This document shows positions 25,863-34,523 of a stretch of DNA of 64,000 bases, in pieces. The notes under the pieces are model-generated. The model was not told where the DNA came from, ran no database searches, and saw only the letters and a program-made list of their open reading frames with translations. How positions within the stretch are numbered: position 1 is the first letter of the stretch; each line of letters starts with the position of its first letter. The translations under genes and the position numbers were made by a program. The stretch is from Variovorax sp. (GTDB lineage: Bacteria > Pseudomonadota > Gammaproteobacteria > Burkholderiales > Burkholderiaceae_C), in assembly GCA_017744285.1 (NCBI GenBank), contig JAGIBP010000001.1, forward strand, positions 62,001 to 126,000, written 5' to 3'.

Positions 25863-26492
25863 TCAGTAGAGCGTGCGGCGCTGCCGGCCCGGCAGTTCGC
25901 GGTCGTAGGCGGCGCCGTCGATGCGTTCGGCGCCCAGGGTCTGCAGGATGCGGCCGACGCTCGGCAGCGACGCGCGATCGATGCGCACCGCCTCCTCCCA
26001 CAGTCCCGACCGGATCAAGGCCCGCCCGCACTGGAAGAACACCTTGTCGACCGCGATCACCAGGACGGAGCGCGGCGCGATGCCGTCATGCGCGCAGCGC
26101 GCGAGCAGGTCGGGCGCGACGCTGACGTGCGCGCGGCCCATGACGCGCAGCGTCTCGTTGCAGCCCGGAACGAGGAACAGCAGGCTGACTTCCGGATGGG
26201 CCACCACGTTGCGCAGGCTGTCGATCCGGTTGTTGCCGCGCCGGTCGGGCAGCAGCAAGGTGCGTTCGTCGGCGATCTGCACGAAGCCGGGCGCGTCGCC
26301 GCGCGGCGAGCTGTCGAGCCCCTCGGCGCCGCGCGTGCCCAGCACCACGAATGGCGACGCTTCGATGAAGGGCCGGTACAGGGCATGGACGTGGTCCACC
26401 TCCTTGGCCAGCGAGGTGTCGCCGGGCAGGTCGGGGTAGAAGGCGCGCAGCGCCTCCTGGCTGGTGACGCGATGCGGGTCGGGCGCTGCCAT
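25863..26492 (-). CDS. PPOX-class FMN-dependent flavoprotein (pyridoxamine-phosphate-oxidase fold)
   Basis: 209 residues. '[20 protein letters not shown]' and '[19 protein letters not shown]' match the FMN-binding strands of the MSMEG_1061-type PPOX proteins, and '[14 protein letters not shown]' is a conserved late motif. Such proteins bind FMN or F420 and reduce or oxidise small molecules; specific roles are mostly unknown. It is 8 bp downstream of phnM and upstream of phnC on the same strand, so it appears to be part of the phosphonate locus although C-P lyase does not need it. Ends next to a hairpin at 25837-25856. Confidence 0.8.
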   Translation of the reverse strand: MAAPDPHRVTSQEALRAFYPDLPGDTSLAKEVDHVHALYRPFIEASPFVVLGTRGAEGLDSSPRGDAPGFVQIADERTLLLPDRRGNNRIDSLRNVVAHPEVSLLFLVPGCNETLRVMGRAHVSVAPDLLARCAHDGIAPRSVLVIAVDKVFFQCGRALIRSGLWEEAVRIDRASLPSVGRILQTLGAERIDGAAYDRELPGRQRRTLY

Positions 26493-26500
26493 GGCGCTTC

Positions 26501-27640
26501 CTATGCGACGCGGCGCCCGCGCGACCAGGCCTCGCGCACCACCGGCGCGCCGCCGACCCGCCGCACGCGGATCACGTCGGCGCGCAGCCCCTCGGCGATG
26601 CGGCCGCGATCGTGCAGCCCGCTGGCGAGCGCGGGCCCCCGGCTGACGATGGACACTGCCTGCGGCAGCGTGCAGGCCCCTTCGTCGGCCAGGCGCCAGG
26701 CGGCCTGCAGGAGGCTCGCGGGCACGTAGTCCGACGACAGGCTGTCGACCAGCCCTTCACGCGCCAGCGCCATCGCCGAGGCATTGCCCGAATGCGATCC
26801 CCCGCGCACCACGTTCGGCGCGCCCATGACCGTGGACAGGCCCAGGTCCCGGGCCCGGCGCGCCGCCTCCAGCGTGGTGGGGAACTCGCTCATCGCCGCG
26901 CCCAGGCGATGCGCCTCGTCCACGTGTTCGGCGGTGGTGTCGTCGTGCGTGGCGAGGGCGATCCCCCGCGTGCGCGCGAAGTCGGCGAACCAGCGGCGGT
27001 TGGGCTCGGCGTGGAGCGCCTGCCGCTCGGGCGCCTTGCGCACCTCGTCGTCGAACTTGGCGTCGCTCCAGCCCTTCTTGCCCGTGTAGTAGACGCGGGC
27101 GTGTTCGAGCTCGCGCCACTGGCGCTGGCCCGGCGTGTGGTCCATCAGCGAGATCAGGCGCAGACGGCGGTGCGAAGAGAAGGGCTCGAACAGCTCGCGC
27201 GCGTTGGGCGCCGGCAGTTCGCAGCGGATATGGATGAAATGGTCGGCGCGCAGCGCGCCGGCCTCGTCCAGCGCGTCGAGCACGCGCAGCAGCTCGCTCT
27301 GGTCGTTGGCGCGGAAGCCATCGCCGTACGGGTCGCCGACACCGATCGCGTCGAGCACCGTGGTGATGCCGTTGGCGGCCATCTCGGCGTCGTGCGCCTG
27401 CACGGCCGGCTGCATCGGGAAGCGCACCTTGGGGCGCGGCATCACGTGCCGCTCCAGGTTGTCGGTGTGCACCTCCACCAGCCCGGGCAGCAGCCAGTCG
27501 CCGTCCCAGTCGAGCGCGCCGGGTTGCGCGCTCGCGCCGTGCCCGATGGCGGCGATGCGCCCGCCGCTCAGGCGGACGTGGCCGAGGACAACCTCGTCAT
27601 CGAGCACGATGCGGGCGTTGTGGATCACTGTGTCGGTCAT
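26501..27640 (-). CDS. phnM: Alpha-D-ribose 1-methylphosphonate 5-triphosphate diphosphatase
   Basis: 379 residues, full length. The amidohydrolase-fold motif is 'LPGLVEVHTDNLERHVMPRP', with the later 'IALATHDDTTAEHVDEA' and 'GAPNVVRGGSHSGN' typical of PhnM. It removes pyrophosphate from ribose 1-phosphonate triphosphate to give the PhnJ substrate. ATG 27640 overlaps the phnL stop by four bases. It is the last of the contiguous C-P lyase genes phnGHIJKLM. Confidence 0.93.
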   Translation of the reverse strand: MTDTVIHNARIVLDDEVVLGHVRLSGGRIAAIGHGASAQPGALDWDGDWLLPGLVEVHTDNLERHVMPRPKVRFPMQPAVQAHDAEMAANGITTVLDAIGVGDPYGDGFRANDQSELLRVLDALDEAGALRADHFIHIRCELPAPNARELFEPFSSHRRLRLISLMDHTPGQRQWRELEHARVYYTGKKGWSDAKFDDEVRKAPERQALHAEPNRRWFADFARTRGIALATHDDTTAEHVDEAHRLGAAMSEFPTTLEAARRARDLGLSTVMGAPNVVRGGSHSGNASAMALAREGLVDSLSSDYVPASLLQAAWRLADEGACTLPQAVSIVSRGPALASGLHDRGRIAEGLRADVIRVRRVGGAPVVREAWSRGRRVA

Positions 27641-28422
27641 CGTGTGGTTTCCAGTTCGTTGGCCGCGGACGGCAGTGTCACACAGCGGGTGGCGACGGCG
27701 TCGCGGACTTCCTCGTCGTGAAAGATGCCGATCACGGCCGTGCCGCGCGCCTTGGCTTCCTGGATCAACTGCATCACCACGCGGCGATTGGCGGCGTCCA
27801 GCGAGGCGGTCGGCTCGTCGAGCAGCAGCAGGTCGGACGGCAGGATGAAGCCGCGCGCGATGTTCACGCGCTGCTGCTCGCCCCCGGAGAAGGTGGCCGG
27901 CGGAAGCTGCCACAGCGCGCGCGGCAGGTTGAGGCGCTCGAACAGCGCGGCGACTTCCTCGCGGGCCGCGTCCTGCGCGGCCTCCCAGGCGCCGGCCTGC
28001 CCGAGGTCGGCGGTGACGGGGTTTGCCTGCAGCAGCCGCTCGGCCACCACGTCGATGGCCGGCACGCGCGGCACCGCGCGCAGGAACTGGCTGACGTAGG
28101 CAATGGCGCGCTGACGCAGCCCGATGACCTGCTGCGGCGTGGCCTGGGCGATGTCGATCTCGCCGCGCGCCGTGCCATCGGTTCTCAGGAGGATCGACCC
28201 CGCGTCGACGCCGTAGTTGCCGTACAGGCACTTGATGAGCGTCGACTTGCCCTTGCCCGAGGCGCCGACGAGCGCCACGCACTCGCCGGGAGCGGCGTCG
28301 AGGTCGACGCCGTGAAGCACCGGCAGGTCGCGGCCGTCGCGCAGGTGCAGGGTGAAGTGCTTGCGCACGCCGCGCACGCGCAGGATCGGCGCGGCGGATG
28401 ATGAATGGGGTGCGTGGGTCAT
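27637..28422 (-). CDS. phnL: C-P lyase complex ATP-binding subunit PhnL
   Basis: 261 residues. Walker A is 'VALVGASGKGKSTLIKC', the signature 'TFSGGEQQRVNIARGFI', and Walker B '[14 protein letters not shown]', then the PhnL-typical H-loop 'AVIGIFHDEEVRD'. PhnL works with the PhnGHIJK complex and, with PhnI/G/H, supports nucleotide-dependent coupling of the phosphonate to ribose. It overlaps phnK and phnM by 4 bp on each side. Confidence 0.92.
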   Translation of the reverse strand: MTHAPHSSSAAPILRVRGVRKHFTLHLRDGRDLPVLHGVDLDAAPGECVALVGASGKGKSTLIKCLYGNYGVDAGSILLRTDGTARGEIDIAQATPQQVIGLRQRAIAYVSQFLRAVPRVPAIDVVAERLLQANPVTADLGQAGAWEAAQDAAREEVAALFERLNLPRALWQLPPATFSGGEQQRVNIARGFILPSDLLLLDEPTASLDAANRRVVMQLIQEAKARGTAVIGIFHDEEVRDAVATRCVTLPSAANELETTR

Positions 28423-29204
28423 GGCGTCACGACGGAGGAAACGAGCAGTTGGGTGTAGGGATGGCGCGGGTCGTCGAGCACGCGGTCGGTCAGCCCGTGT
28501 TCGACGATGCGGCCTTCGCGCATCACGAGCGTGCGATGCGCGAGAAGCCGCGCCACGCCGAGGTCGTGCGTGACCACGACGGCCGATACGTGCATGCGCG
28601 CCACCAGCAGGCGGATCAGGTCGAGCAGCTTCGCCTGCACCGACACGTCGAGGCCGGTGGTGGGCTCGTCCATCAGCACGAGCCGCGGGCGGGTGACGAG
28701 GTTGCGCGCGATCTGCAGGCGCTGGCGCATGCCGCCCGAAAAGTGGCGCGGCGACTCGTCGATGCGCGCGGCGTCGAGCTCGACGCGCGACATCCAGCTC
28801 GCCGCGGTGTCGCGCAGCTTGCCGTAGTGCCGGTCGCCCAGGCCCATGAGCCGCTCGCCGATGTTGGCGCCGGCGCTGACGCCCATGCGCAGGCCGGCCG
28901 CCGCCTGCTGCTCGACGAAGCCCCATTCGGTGCGCGCCAGGAGGCGGCGCCGGCGCTCGGGCATGGCATGCACATCGACCCACTCGCCCTGGGCATCGCG
29001 GTACCGCACGCTGCCCGCGCGCGGGGTCAGGCGACCGGCCATGCAGTTGAGCAGGGTGGTCTTGCCCGAGCCGGACTCGCCGACCACGGCGAGCACTTCG
29101 CCCGGGAACAGTTCCAGCGTGGCATCACTGACGGCGTCGCGACCGAGCCCTTCGCTCGGGAAGCGGAAGCACAGCGAGTCGACCTTCAACAATGGCGCGC
29201 TCAT
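28419..29204 (-). CDS. phnK: C-P lyase complex ATP-binding subunit PhnK
   Basis: 261 residues. Walker A is 'AVVGESGSGKTTLLNC', the signature 'HFSGGMRQRLQIARNL', and Walker B 'PRLVLMDEPTTGLDV'. A PhnK-typical insertion 'GFVEQQAAAGLRMGVSAG' follows the Q-loop. PhnK docks on the PhnGHIJ core and is needed for activity. Its start overlaps the phnJ stop by four bases (ATGA). Confidence 0.92.
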   Translation of the reverse strand: MSAPLLKVDSLCFRFPSEGLGRDAVSDATLELFPGEVLAVVGESGSGKTTLLNCMAGRLTPRAGSVRYRDAQGEWVDVHAMPERRRRLLARTEWGFVEQQAAAGLRMGVSAGANIGERLMGLGDRHYGKLRDTAASWMSRVELDAARIDESPRHFSGGMRQRLQIARNLVTRPRLVLMDEPTTGLDVSVQAKLLDLIRLLVARMHVSAVVVTHDLGVARLLAHRTLVMREGRIVEHGLTDRVLDDPRHPYTQLLVSSVVTP

Positions 29205-30130
29205 GCGGACTCTCCTTCGCTCTTCGTCGAAGCGGCTCGGGGGGTCCTTTGCTGCTGTTCACACCAGTCGGTGTCCGAACAGGTCCAGAGAGTGGCGTCG
29301 TCCTGGCCGGCGATCTCGTCGAGGTAGCTCGTGGTGCAGCCGCACAGCGCGCAGGCGTGGCCCTGCGTCTTCACGCGGAAGGGGTGGTCCTCGAAGTCGA
29401 GGCTCTTCACCGAGGTGTAGGGCGGAATGGCATACAGGCGCTTCTCGCGCCCCGCGCCGAACAACTGCAATGCGGGCATCTGGTCCATCTTCGGGTTGTC
29501 GAAAGCCGGGATCGGCGACGGCGAGGTGATGTAGCGGCCGTTCACGCGCACCGGGTAGTCGGAAGTGGTCTCGACGTGGCCCCACTGCGCGATGTCCTCG
29601 TAGAGCTTGACGTTCATCAGGCCGTACTCCTCCACCGCGTGCAGCGCGAGCGTCTCGGCGCGGCGCGGCTCCAGCTTGTAGAGCGGCTCGGGCTGCGGCA
29701 CCTGGTAGACCAGGATCTGTCCCTCGACGAGCGGCGTCTCGGGAATGCGGTGGCGCGTCTGGATCACGGTGGCGCGCGATGTCTGCGTGGTGGTCTCCAC
29801 GTCGGTCACCCGCGCGAAGAACTCGCGGATGTTGACGGCGTTGGTCGTGTCGTCGGAGCCCTGGTCGATCACCTTGAGGACGTCGCCCTGCCCGATCACC
29901 GCGGCCGTCACCTGGATGCCGCCCGTGCCCCAGCCGTAGGCCAGCGGCATCTCGCGCGAGCCGAAGGGCACCTGGTGGCCCGGAATGGCGACCGCCTTGA
30001 GCAGGGCGCGCCGCAGCATGCGCTTGGTGCGCTCGTCGAGGTAGGCATAGTTGTAGCCTTCGGCCGGGGTGCCCGCCTGCGCCGCGTCCACGCGGGATGC
30101 GCGGCCGGATGCGCTTGTCATGTCCATCAT
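29201..30130 (-). CDS. phnJ: Alpha-D-ribose 1-methylphosphonate 5-phosphate C-P lyase
   Basis: 309 residues. The iron-sulfur and radical cysteines are present: Cys260, Cys263, Cys284 and Cys290 in 'HACALCGCTTSYLDE' and 'WTCSDTDWCEQQ'. Their spacing (3 and 6) equals that of the E. coli residues 241, 244, 266 and 272. An extra Cys265 follows the pair. PhnJ is the radical-SAM enzyme that breaks the C-P bond. ATG 30130 has AGGAG six bases upstream and shares one base with the phnI stop. The last 15 residues are polar and coded by a partial repeat. Confidence 0.95.
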   Translation of the reverse strand: MMDMTSASGRASRVDAAQAGTPAEGYNYAYLDERTKRMLRRALLKAVAIPGHQVPFGSREMPLAYGWGTGGIQVTAAVIGQGDVLKVIDQGSDDTTNAVNIREFFARVTDVETTTQTSRATVIQTRHRIPETPLVEGQILVYQVPQPEPLYKLEPRRAETLALHAVEEYGLMNVKLYEDIAQWGHVETTSDYPVRVNGRYITSPSPIPAFDNPKMDQMPALQLFGAGREKRLYAIPPYTSVKSLDFEDHPFRVKTQGHACALCGCTTSYLDEIAGQDDATLWTCSDTDWCEQQQRTPRAASTKSEGESA

Positions 30131-31254
30131 CAGGTCTCCTCGGCGGCAGCGGCCGCGGCGCCGTCGCGGCGCGCTTCGCGTTCGGCGCGCAGTTGCCGGA
30201 TCAGTTGCAGTTCGGATTCGAAAGTGACGTAGTGCGGCAGCTTCAGGTGCTGCACGAAGCCCGAGGCCTCGACGCTGTCGCCCTGCGCGAGCACGAACTC
30301 CTGGTCCTGCGCCGGGGCTTCGGCCAGTTCGTCGAACTCGTCGGTGCGCAAGGCGCGATCGACCAGCGACATCGCCATCGCCTTGCGCTCGCCGTGGCCG
30401 AACACCAGGCCGTAGCCGCGCGTGAACTGCGGCGGCGCGCCATCGCTGCCCGCGAACTGGTTGACCATCTGGCATTCGGTGAGCTCCACCTCGCCGATCT
30501 CGATCGGGAAGTCGAGCTCGTCGGGCACCAGGCTCACGCTCACGGCGCCGAAGCGCACGTCGCCGACGAAGGGGTGGCTGTGCGCATAGCCGCGCTGGGT
30601 GGAATAGGCCATGCCCAGCACCCAGCCCTCGTCGGCGCGCGCCAGCATCTGCAGGCGCCCGGCGCGCGGCAGCGGGTAGCGCGGCGGATCGCGCGTGATG
30701 TCGGGCGGCACCGGGTCGCCGGGCGAAGGGCTCGCGGGTTCGACGAGGTCCTGCGCGGCGAGGGTGTCGAGCGCGTTGGGAATGTCGTCGACCTCCGCGC
30801 CATCGCCCGGCGATCCAGGCGTCGGCACCACCGCATCGGGGCGCGACGGCCGCAGCAGCGAGAAGTCCAGCAGGCGCTGGGTGTAGTCGTAGCTCGGGCC
30901 GAGCACCTGCCCGCCGGGCAGGTCCTTGAAGATGGCCGACACCCGGCGCCGCGCGCGCATGGCGTCGGTGTCCAGCGGCTCGGTGGTGGCCACGCGCGGC
31001 AGCGTGGTGCGGTAGGCGCGCAGCAGGAACGCGGCCTCGACCGCGTCGCCCTGCGCCTGCACCAGCGCCAGCGCGGCCAGCTCGGGGTCGTAGAGCGAGG
31101 CCTCGGCCATCACGCGGCTCACCGCGAGGCCCATCTGCGACTGCACCTGCGCCACGAGCAGCGGCGGCAGGGCCGGATCGCCCCGGCGCGCGGCGGCGAC
31201 GAGGGCACGCGAGGCGGCGATGGCGCGCTCGCCTCCTTTGACGGCTACATACAT
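30130..31254 (-). CDS. phnI: C-P lyase core subunit PhnI
   Basis: 374 residues, normal family length. Typical segments are the start 'MYVAVKGGERAIAAS', 'GYAHSHPFVGDVRFGAVSV', 'ELTECQMVNQFAG' and 'EFVLAQGDSVEASGFVQHLKLPHY' style near the C-terminus. PhnI has ATP phosphonate transferase/nucleosidase activity with PhnG, PhnH and PhnL. Pro/Asp-rich residues around 155-195 form a longer linker than in E. coli. It overlaps phnH by 10 bp. Confidence 0.93.
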   Translation of the reverse strand: MYVAVKGGERAIAASRALVAAARRGDPALPPLLVAQVQSQMGLAVSRVMAEASLYDPELAALALVQAQGDAVEAAFLLRAYRTTLPRVATTEPLDTDAMRARRRVSAIFKDLPGGQVLGPSYDYTQRLLDFSLLRPSRPDAVVPTPGSPGDGAEVDDIPNALDTLAAQDLVEPASPSPGDPVPPDITRDPPRYPLPRAGRLQMLARADEGWVLGMAYSTQRGYAHSHPFVGDVRFGAVSVSLVPDELDFPIEIGEVELTECQMVNQFAGSDGAPPQFTRGYGLVFGHGERKAMAMSLVDRALRTDEFDELAEAPAQDQEFVLAQGDSVEASGFVQHLKLPHYVTFESELQLIRQLRAEREARRDGAAAAAAEET

Positions 31255-31907
31255 GGCGGGGTCTCCAATGCCAGCAGGGTGGAACGCGGAATGGCGGCCA
31301 CCTGGTCGCCGCAGCACAGCAGCAGGTCGATGCCGCGCGGGAAGGCGTCGGCCTGCTGCGCGCGCCAGCGCCACAGCGCCGGCAGGCTGCCGCGCACGCT
31401 CAGCACCGACTGCGTCTGCACGCCAGGGCCGCGTGCGCGCAGCACCTGGACCTCGCCGGTCAGGGCCTGCGGCGCGAGGCCGTCGACATCGAGCACCAGC
31501 GTGGCGCCGTCCTGGGGCGCGGCGTCGCTGCCATGCTGCAGGCGCTCGCACAGCGCGGCATCGGCCTCGCCGCCGCGCGCATGGGCGAACTGGCACGCGT
31601 CGGCCGGCACCGCCCGCACGCCGCAGTGAAAGCGGAAGTAGCCGGCCAGCGCGGACGCGTCGCGCGGCCCGGCGAAATGCACGCTGCTTTCGGCATCGAG
31701 CAGCGTCAGCAGGCTGACCGTGGCCGCGATCGACATGCGGTGGCCGTCGCTCGTCGCCGGCGGCTGAACGCCCGCCGTGGCCGCGGGCGGCAACGAGAAG
31801 ACGCGCCCCGGGTGCGACATCGCGGCCAGCAGCACCCGGAAGGTCTGCTGCGCGCCATGCACCGGCTGTTCCCAGGCCAGCCCCAGGTCCGACAGGAGGG
31901 CGCTCAC
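31245..31907 (-). CDS. phnH: C-P lyase core subunit PhnH
   Basis: 220 residues. Conserved parts are 'LAWEQPVHGAQQTFRVLL', 'MSHPGRVFSLP', 'LLTLLDAESSVHF' and the C-terminal 'FPRGIDLLLCCGDQVAAIPR'. These match PhnH, a structural subunit of the C-P lyase core. The start is GTG at 31907, overlapping the phnG stop as GTGA; there is no ATG in a fitting place. Pyridoxal-fold-like without catalytic lysine, as known for PhnH. Confidence 0.9.
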   Translation of the reverse strand: MSALLSDLGLAWEQPVHGAQQTFRVLLAAMSHPGRVFSLPPAATAGVQPPATSDGHRMSIAATVSLLTLLDAESSVHFAGPRDASALAGYFRFHCGVRAVPADACQFAHARGGEADAALCERLQHGSDAAPQDGATLVLDVDGLAPQALTGEVQVLRARGPGVQTQSVLSVRGSLPALWRWRAQQADAFPRGIDLLLCCGDQVAAIPRSTLLALETPPCM

Positions 31908-32380
31908 GATGAAGCCTCCGGCTGAAGATTGAAGAAGTGCACGCGGCTGCTGGCGGTCGCGCCCTGCTCGCCGGCGCGCAGCCGGGCGGTCGCGGCCGCC
32001 AGCGGCGCGATGACGTCGGCCTGCAGCGCATCGTGCCAGCGCGGCTGCTGCAGCAGCGCGTCCAGCCGGGCGATCCAGTCGACGCGCTCGGTGTCGCGGC
32101 CCAGGACGTAGCCGACGCCGATGCTGGCCGAGTCGCCATCGCGATGGCGCACCACGCAGCGCGTGATGGTGGCCTCGCCGACATTGAACCGGTCGCCCTG
32201 GTTGCCGATGCGCCCGCGCAGCATGGCCAGGCCGATCTCGGGAGCGCGCAGGACGTCGAAATGCAGCGCCGGCAGCGCTTCGGCGTGGCGCTTGAGCAGC
32301 TCGCGCGGCGCATGCGCCAGCACGGCCAGCCATTGCGCGCGCGGCGGCGGCGAAGTGGATGTGGAGTGAGGGTGGGTCAT
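31904..32380 (-). CDS. phnG: C-P lyase core subunit PhnG
   Basis: 158 residues. The PhnG pattern is seen in 'QWLAVLAHAPRELLKRHAE', 'GNQGDRFNVGEATITRCVV' and 'GVGYVLGRDTERV'. It is the first gene of the C-P lyase operon on the minus strand. Its start is 87 bp from that of the divergent phnF gene, and the gap contains a perfect 14-bp palindrome and a Pho-box-like repeat. The N-terminal 13 residues (His/Ser/Pro-rich) are poorly conserved. Confidence 0.9.
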   Translation of the reverse strand: MTHPHSTSTSPPPRAQWLAVLAHAPRELLKRHAEALPALHFDVLRAPEIGLAMLRGRIGNQGDRFNVGEATITRCVVRHRDGDSASIGVGYVLGRDTERVDWIARLDALLQQPRWHDALQADVIAPLAAATARLRAGEQGATASSRVHFFNLQPEASS

Positions 32381-32386
32381 GGCAAT

Positions 32387-32400
32387 GTCATCTAGATGAC
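32387..32400. promoter_or_regulatory. Perfect palindrome, candidate PhnF operator
   Basis: GTCATCTAGATGAC is a perfect 14-bp palindrome 7 bp upstream of phnG in the phnG-phnF divergent region. Its CTAG-type centre is common in operators of the GntR/HutC family to which PhnF belongs. Binding here would block phnG transcription or early elongation. Confidence 0.6.
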
Positions 32401-32418
32401 TGAGAATTCGAGCGTACT

Positions 32419-32438
32419 ATGACAGGTCGACATGACAG
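32419..32438 (-). promoter_or_regulatory. Pho-box-like direct repeat upstream of phnG
   Basis: On the minus strand two exact CTGTCAT heptamers are separated by six bases. CTGTCAT is the half-site of the PhoB box, but the canonical spacer is four bases, so the two halves would be slightly out of phase. It lies 39 bp before phnG, where PhoB activation would be expected. Confidence 0.45.
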
Positions 32439-32467
32439 TTTGTTGACCTCGTGAAAATGCCACTGCC

Positions 32468-33241
32468 ATGACCCCACGAACGCCCGAGAACACCGACACC
32501 CTTCCCGCCACCGAGGTCCCCGGCCTGCGCAGCCGCTGGGAATTGATCGCCGACGAGCTGCGCGGCGACATTGCCGCAGGCCGCTTCGCGCCCGGCCAGC
32601 GCCTGCCCAACGAACAACTGCTGGCCCAGCGCTTCGACGTCAACCGGCACACGTTGCGCCAGGCGATGCAGGCCCTCGTGCGCGAAGGCTTCGTGCAGGT
32701 GCGCCAGGGCGCCGGCACCTTCGTGCGCGAGCTCGTGCTGGACTACGCGCTGCAACGCCGCACCCGCCTGACCGAAAGCGTGGCCGAGGCCGGCGAACGC
32801 GCGCAGCGGGAGCTGCTCGAGCACCGCGAAGCCGAGGCCACGCCCTGGGCGAAGGACCTGCGCGTGCCCGCCCGCAGCCGCGTGATCGTGCTCACCACGC
32901 GCGCCTCGGTGCGCGGCCGGCCGGTCGGCCTGACGGTCAGCGCCTATCCCCTGCCCCGCTTCGAAGGGCTCGCCGAGCGCGTGACCGCGCTCGGGCGCTT
33001 CACGCCGGCCCTGCAGGCGCTGGGCGTGCGCGACTACACGCGCGCCAAGAGCGTCGTCTCGGCCCGCCTGCCCACCGCGCTCGAAGCGGATCGGCTCGCC
33101 CGATCGGCGGCGCAGCCGGTGCTGGTGGTGAGCGCCATCGACGTCGACGCGCAGGGCACGCCCATCCGCTCGGGCGTCACCCTCTTTGCCGCCGACGCCG
33201 TGCAGCTGACCGTTCGTCCCGACGAAGGAGCGAAGGCATGA
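32468..33241 (+). CDS. phnF: GntR/HutC-family regulator PhnF
   Basis: 257 residues. The N-terminal winged HTH (about 15-85) contains 'RSRWELIADELRGDIAAG' and 'FDVNRHTLRQAMQALVREG'. A UTRA effector domain follows (about 95-250). PhnF proteins repress phosphonate genes and release on ligand binding. It is divergent from the phnG operon and overlaps the DUF1045 gene by four bases, forming phnF-DUF1045-phnN. Confidence 0.9.
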   Translation: MTPRTPENTDTLPATEVPGLRSRWELIADELRGDIAAGRFAPGQRLPNEQLLAQRFDVNRHTLRQAMQALVREGFVQVRQGAGTFVRELVLDYALQRRTRLTESVAEAGERAQRELLEHREAEATPWAKDLRVPARSRVIVLTTRASVRGRPVGLTVSAYPLPRFEGLAERVTALGRFTPALQALGVRDYTRAKSVVSARLPTALEADRLARSAAQPVLVVSAIDVDAQGTPIRSGVTLFAADAVQLTVRPDEGAKA

Positions 33242-33945
33242 CGGCGGCAAGCGATCGCTACGCGATCTACTGGGCGCCCGACGCCGCGCACCCGCTCTGG
33301 GCCGCGGGGTGCCGCTGGCTCGGGCGCGATCCGTCGCTCCCCATGGGCATGGACGGGCTCGAACCGCCTCATCCCGACATCGTCGCCACACCGGCGCGCT
33401 ACGGCTTCCACGCCACGTTGAAAGCCCCCATCCGGCTGGCCGCCGGCACGTCCTTCGCGGACCTGCGACAGGCCGCCGCCGCCCTGGCCGGGCGCCACCG
33501 CGTCTTCGACATGCCCGCGCTCGGCGTCGCCTGGCTGCAGGACTTTCTCGCCGTGCGGCCGCTGGCGCCGCTGGATGCTGCGCACCCGCTGCGGCGGCTG
33601 GCCGACGCCTGCGTCGCCGAGCTCGACGCGTTTCGCGCACCGGCGCCCGCCGACGAGATCGCGCGGCGCGCCGCGCAGGCCGCCGACGCCGCCAGCCTCG
33701 CACGGATCGAACGCTGGGGCTATGCGCACGTGTTCGATGCCTGGCGCTTTCACATGACGCTCAGCGACCCGTTCGGCGACCCGAACGCCGAGCCCGCGAG
33801 GCGGCTCGAGCACGACGCACGCGCCTGGTTCTCGCACAGCCTGGCGCAGCCCTTGCGCTGCACCGCGCTGTGCATCTTCCACGAACCCGCCGGGAGCGCG
33901 CCCTTGCGCCTCGTCGAACGGCTGCCGCTCGGAGGTGCGGCATGA
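33238..33945 (+). CDS. DUF1045 phosphonate-operon protein, 2H phosphoesterase superfamily
   Basis: 235 residues. Two HxTL motifs, 'YGFHATLKAP' (about 58-67) and 'WRFHMTLSDP' (about 169-178), are the catalytic signature of 2H phosphoesterases, which open cyclic phosphates. The gene is known as a companion of phn clusters (TIGR03223-type). In C-P lyase the product 5-phosphoribosyl 1,2-cyclic phosphate must be opened, normally by PhnP; no phnP is in this window, so this protein may do that step. It overlaps phnF and phnN by 4 bp each. Confidence 0.85.
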   Translation: MTAASDRYAIYWAPDAAHPLWAAGCRWLGRDPSLPMGMDGLEPPHPDIVATPARYGFHATLKAPIRLAAGTSFADLRQAAAALAGRHRVFDMPALGVAWLQDFLAVRPLAPLDAAHPLRRLADACVAELDAFRAPAPADEIARRAAQAADAASLARIERWGYAHVFDAWRFHMTLSDPFGDPNAEPARRLEHDARAWFSHSLAQPLRCTALCIFHEPAGSAPLRLVERLPLGGAA

Positions 33946-34523
33946 GCGGCACGCCGGCGGCCGTGCCGCACAGCGAACGCCTGCTGGTCGTCGTCGGGCC
34001 CTCCGGTGCCGGCAAGGACACGCTGATGGCCGCATGGCGGCAGCGGGCCCTGGAGCTGGGCAGGCACCTGCACATCGCGCGGCGCACCATCACCCGTCCC
34101 GCGCTCGCCGGCGGCGAGGCGCACGAAGCGCTGAGCCACGCGCATTGGCAGGCCGCCTGCGAGAGCGGCGCCTTCGCGATGCACTGGCACGCCAACGGGC
34201 TGGCCTACGGCGTGCGCATGCGCGAGCTGGAGGCGCTGGCCGCCGGACCCGTCCTGCTCAACGGCTCGCGCGCCGCGCTGCCAGCGATCCGCGCCGGCGC
34301 GCCGGATTGCCGCGTGGTCCACATCACGGCCAGCCCGGCCGTGCTGGCCGAGCGCCTGAAGTCTCGCGGCCGCGAGGATGCGCGGCAGATCGAGGACCGC
34401 CTGGCGCGGGCGCCCCGGGTGGCGGCCGATTTCACGCTCTCGAACGACGGACCGGTGGCGGACAGCGTGGCCGCGCTGATGCAATGGTGGGAGGGGCCGG
34501 CCGCGGTGCACGCGAATTCATAA
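33942..34523 (+). CDS. phnN: Ribose 1,5-bisphosphate phosphokinase PhnN
   Basis: 193 residues with a guanylate-kinase-like fold. Walker A is 'VVVGPSGAGKDTLM'; 'RTITRPALAGGEAHEALSH' and 'HWHANGLAYGVRM' are the substrate-lid segments of PhnN. It makes phosphoribosyl diphosphate from ribose 1,5-bisphosphate, returning the ribose carrier of C-P lyase to metabolism. ATG 33942 overlaps the DUF1045 stop (ATGA). Last gene of the plus-strand phn operon. Confidence 0.92.
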   Translation: MSGTPAAVPHSERLLVVVGPSGAGKDTLMAAWRQRALELGRHLHIARRTITRPALAGGEAHEALSHAHWQAACESGAFAMHWHANGLAYGVRMRELEALAAGPVLLNGSRAALPAIRAGAPDCRVVHITASPAVLAERLKSRGREDARQIEDRLARAPRVAADFTLSNDGPVADSVAALMQWWEGPAAVHANS

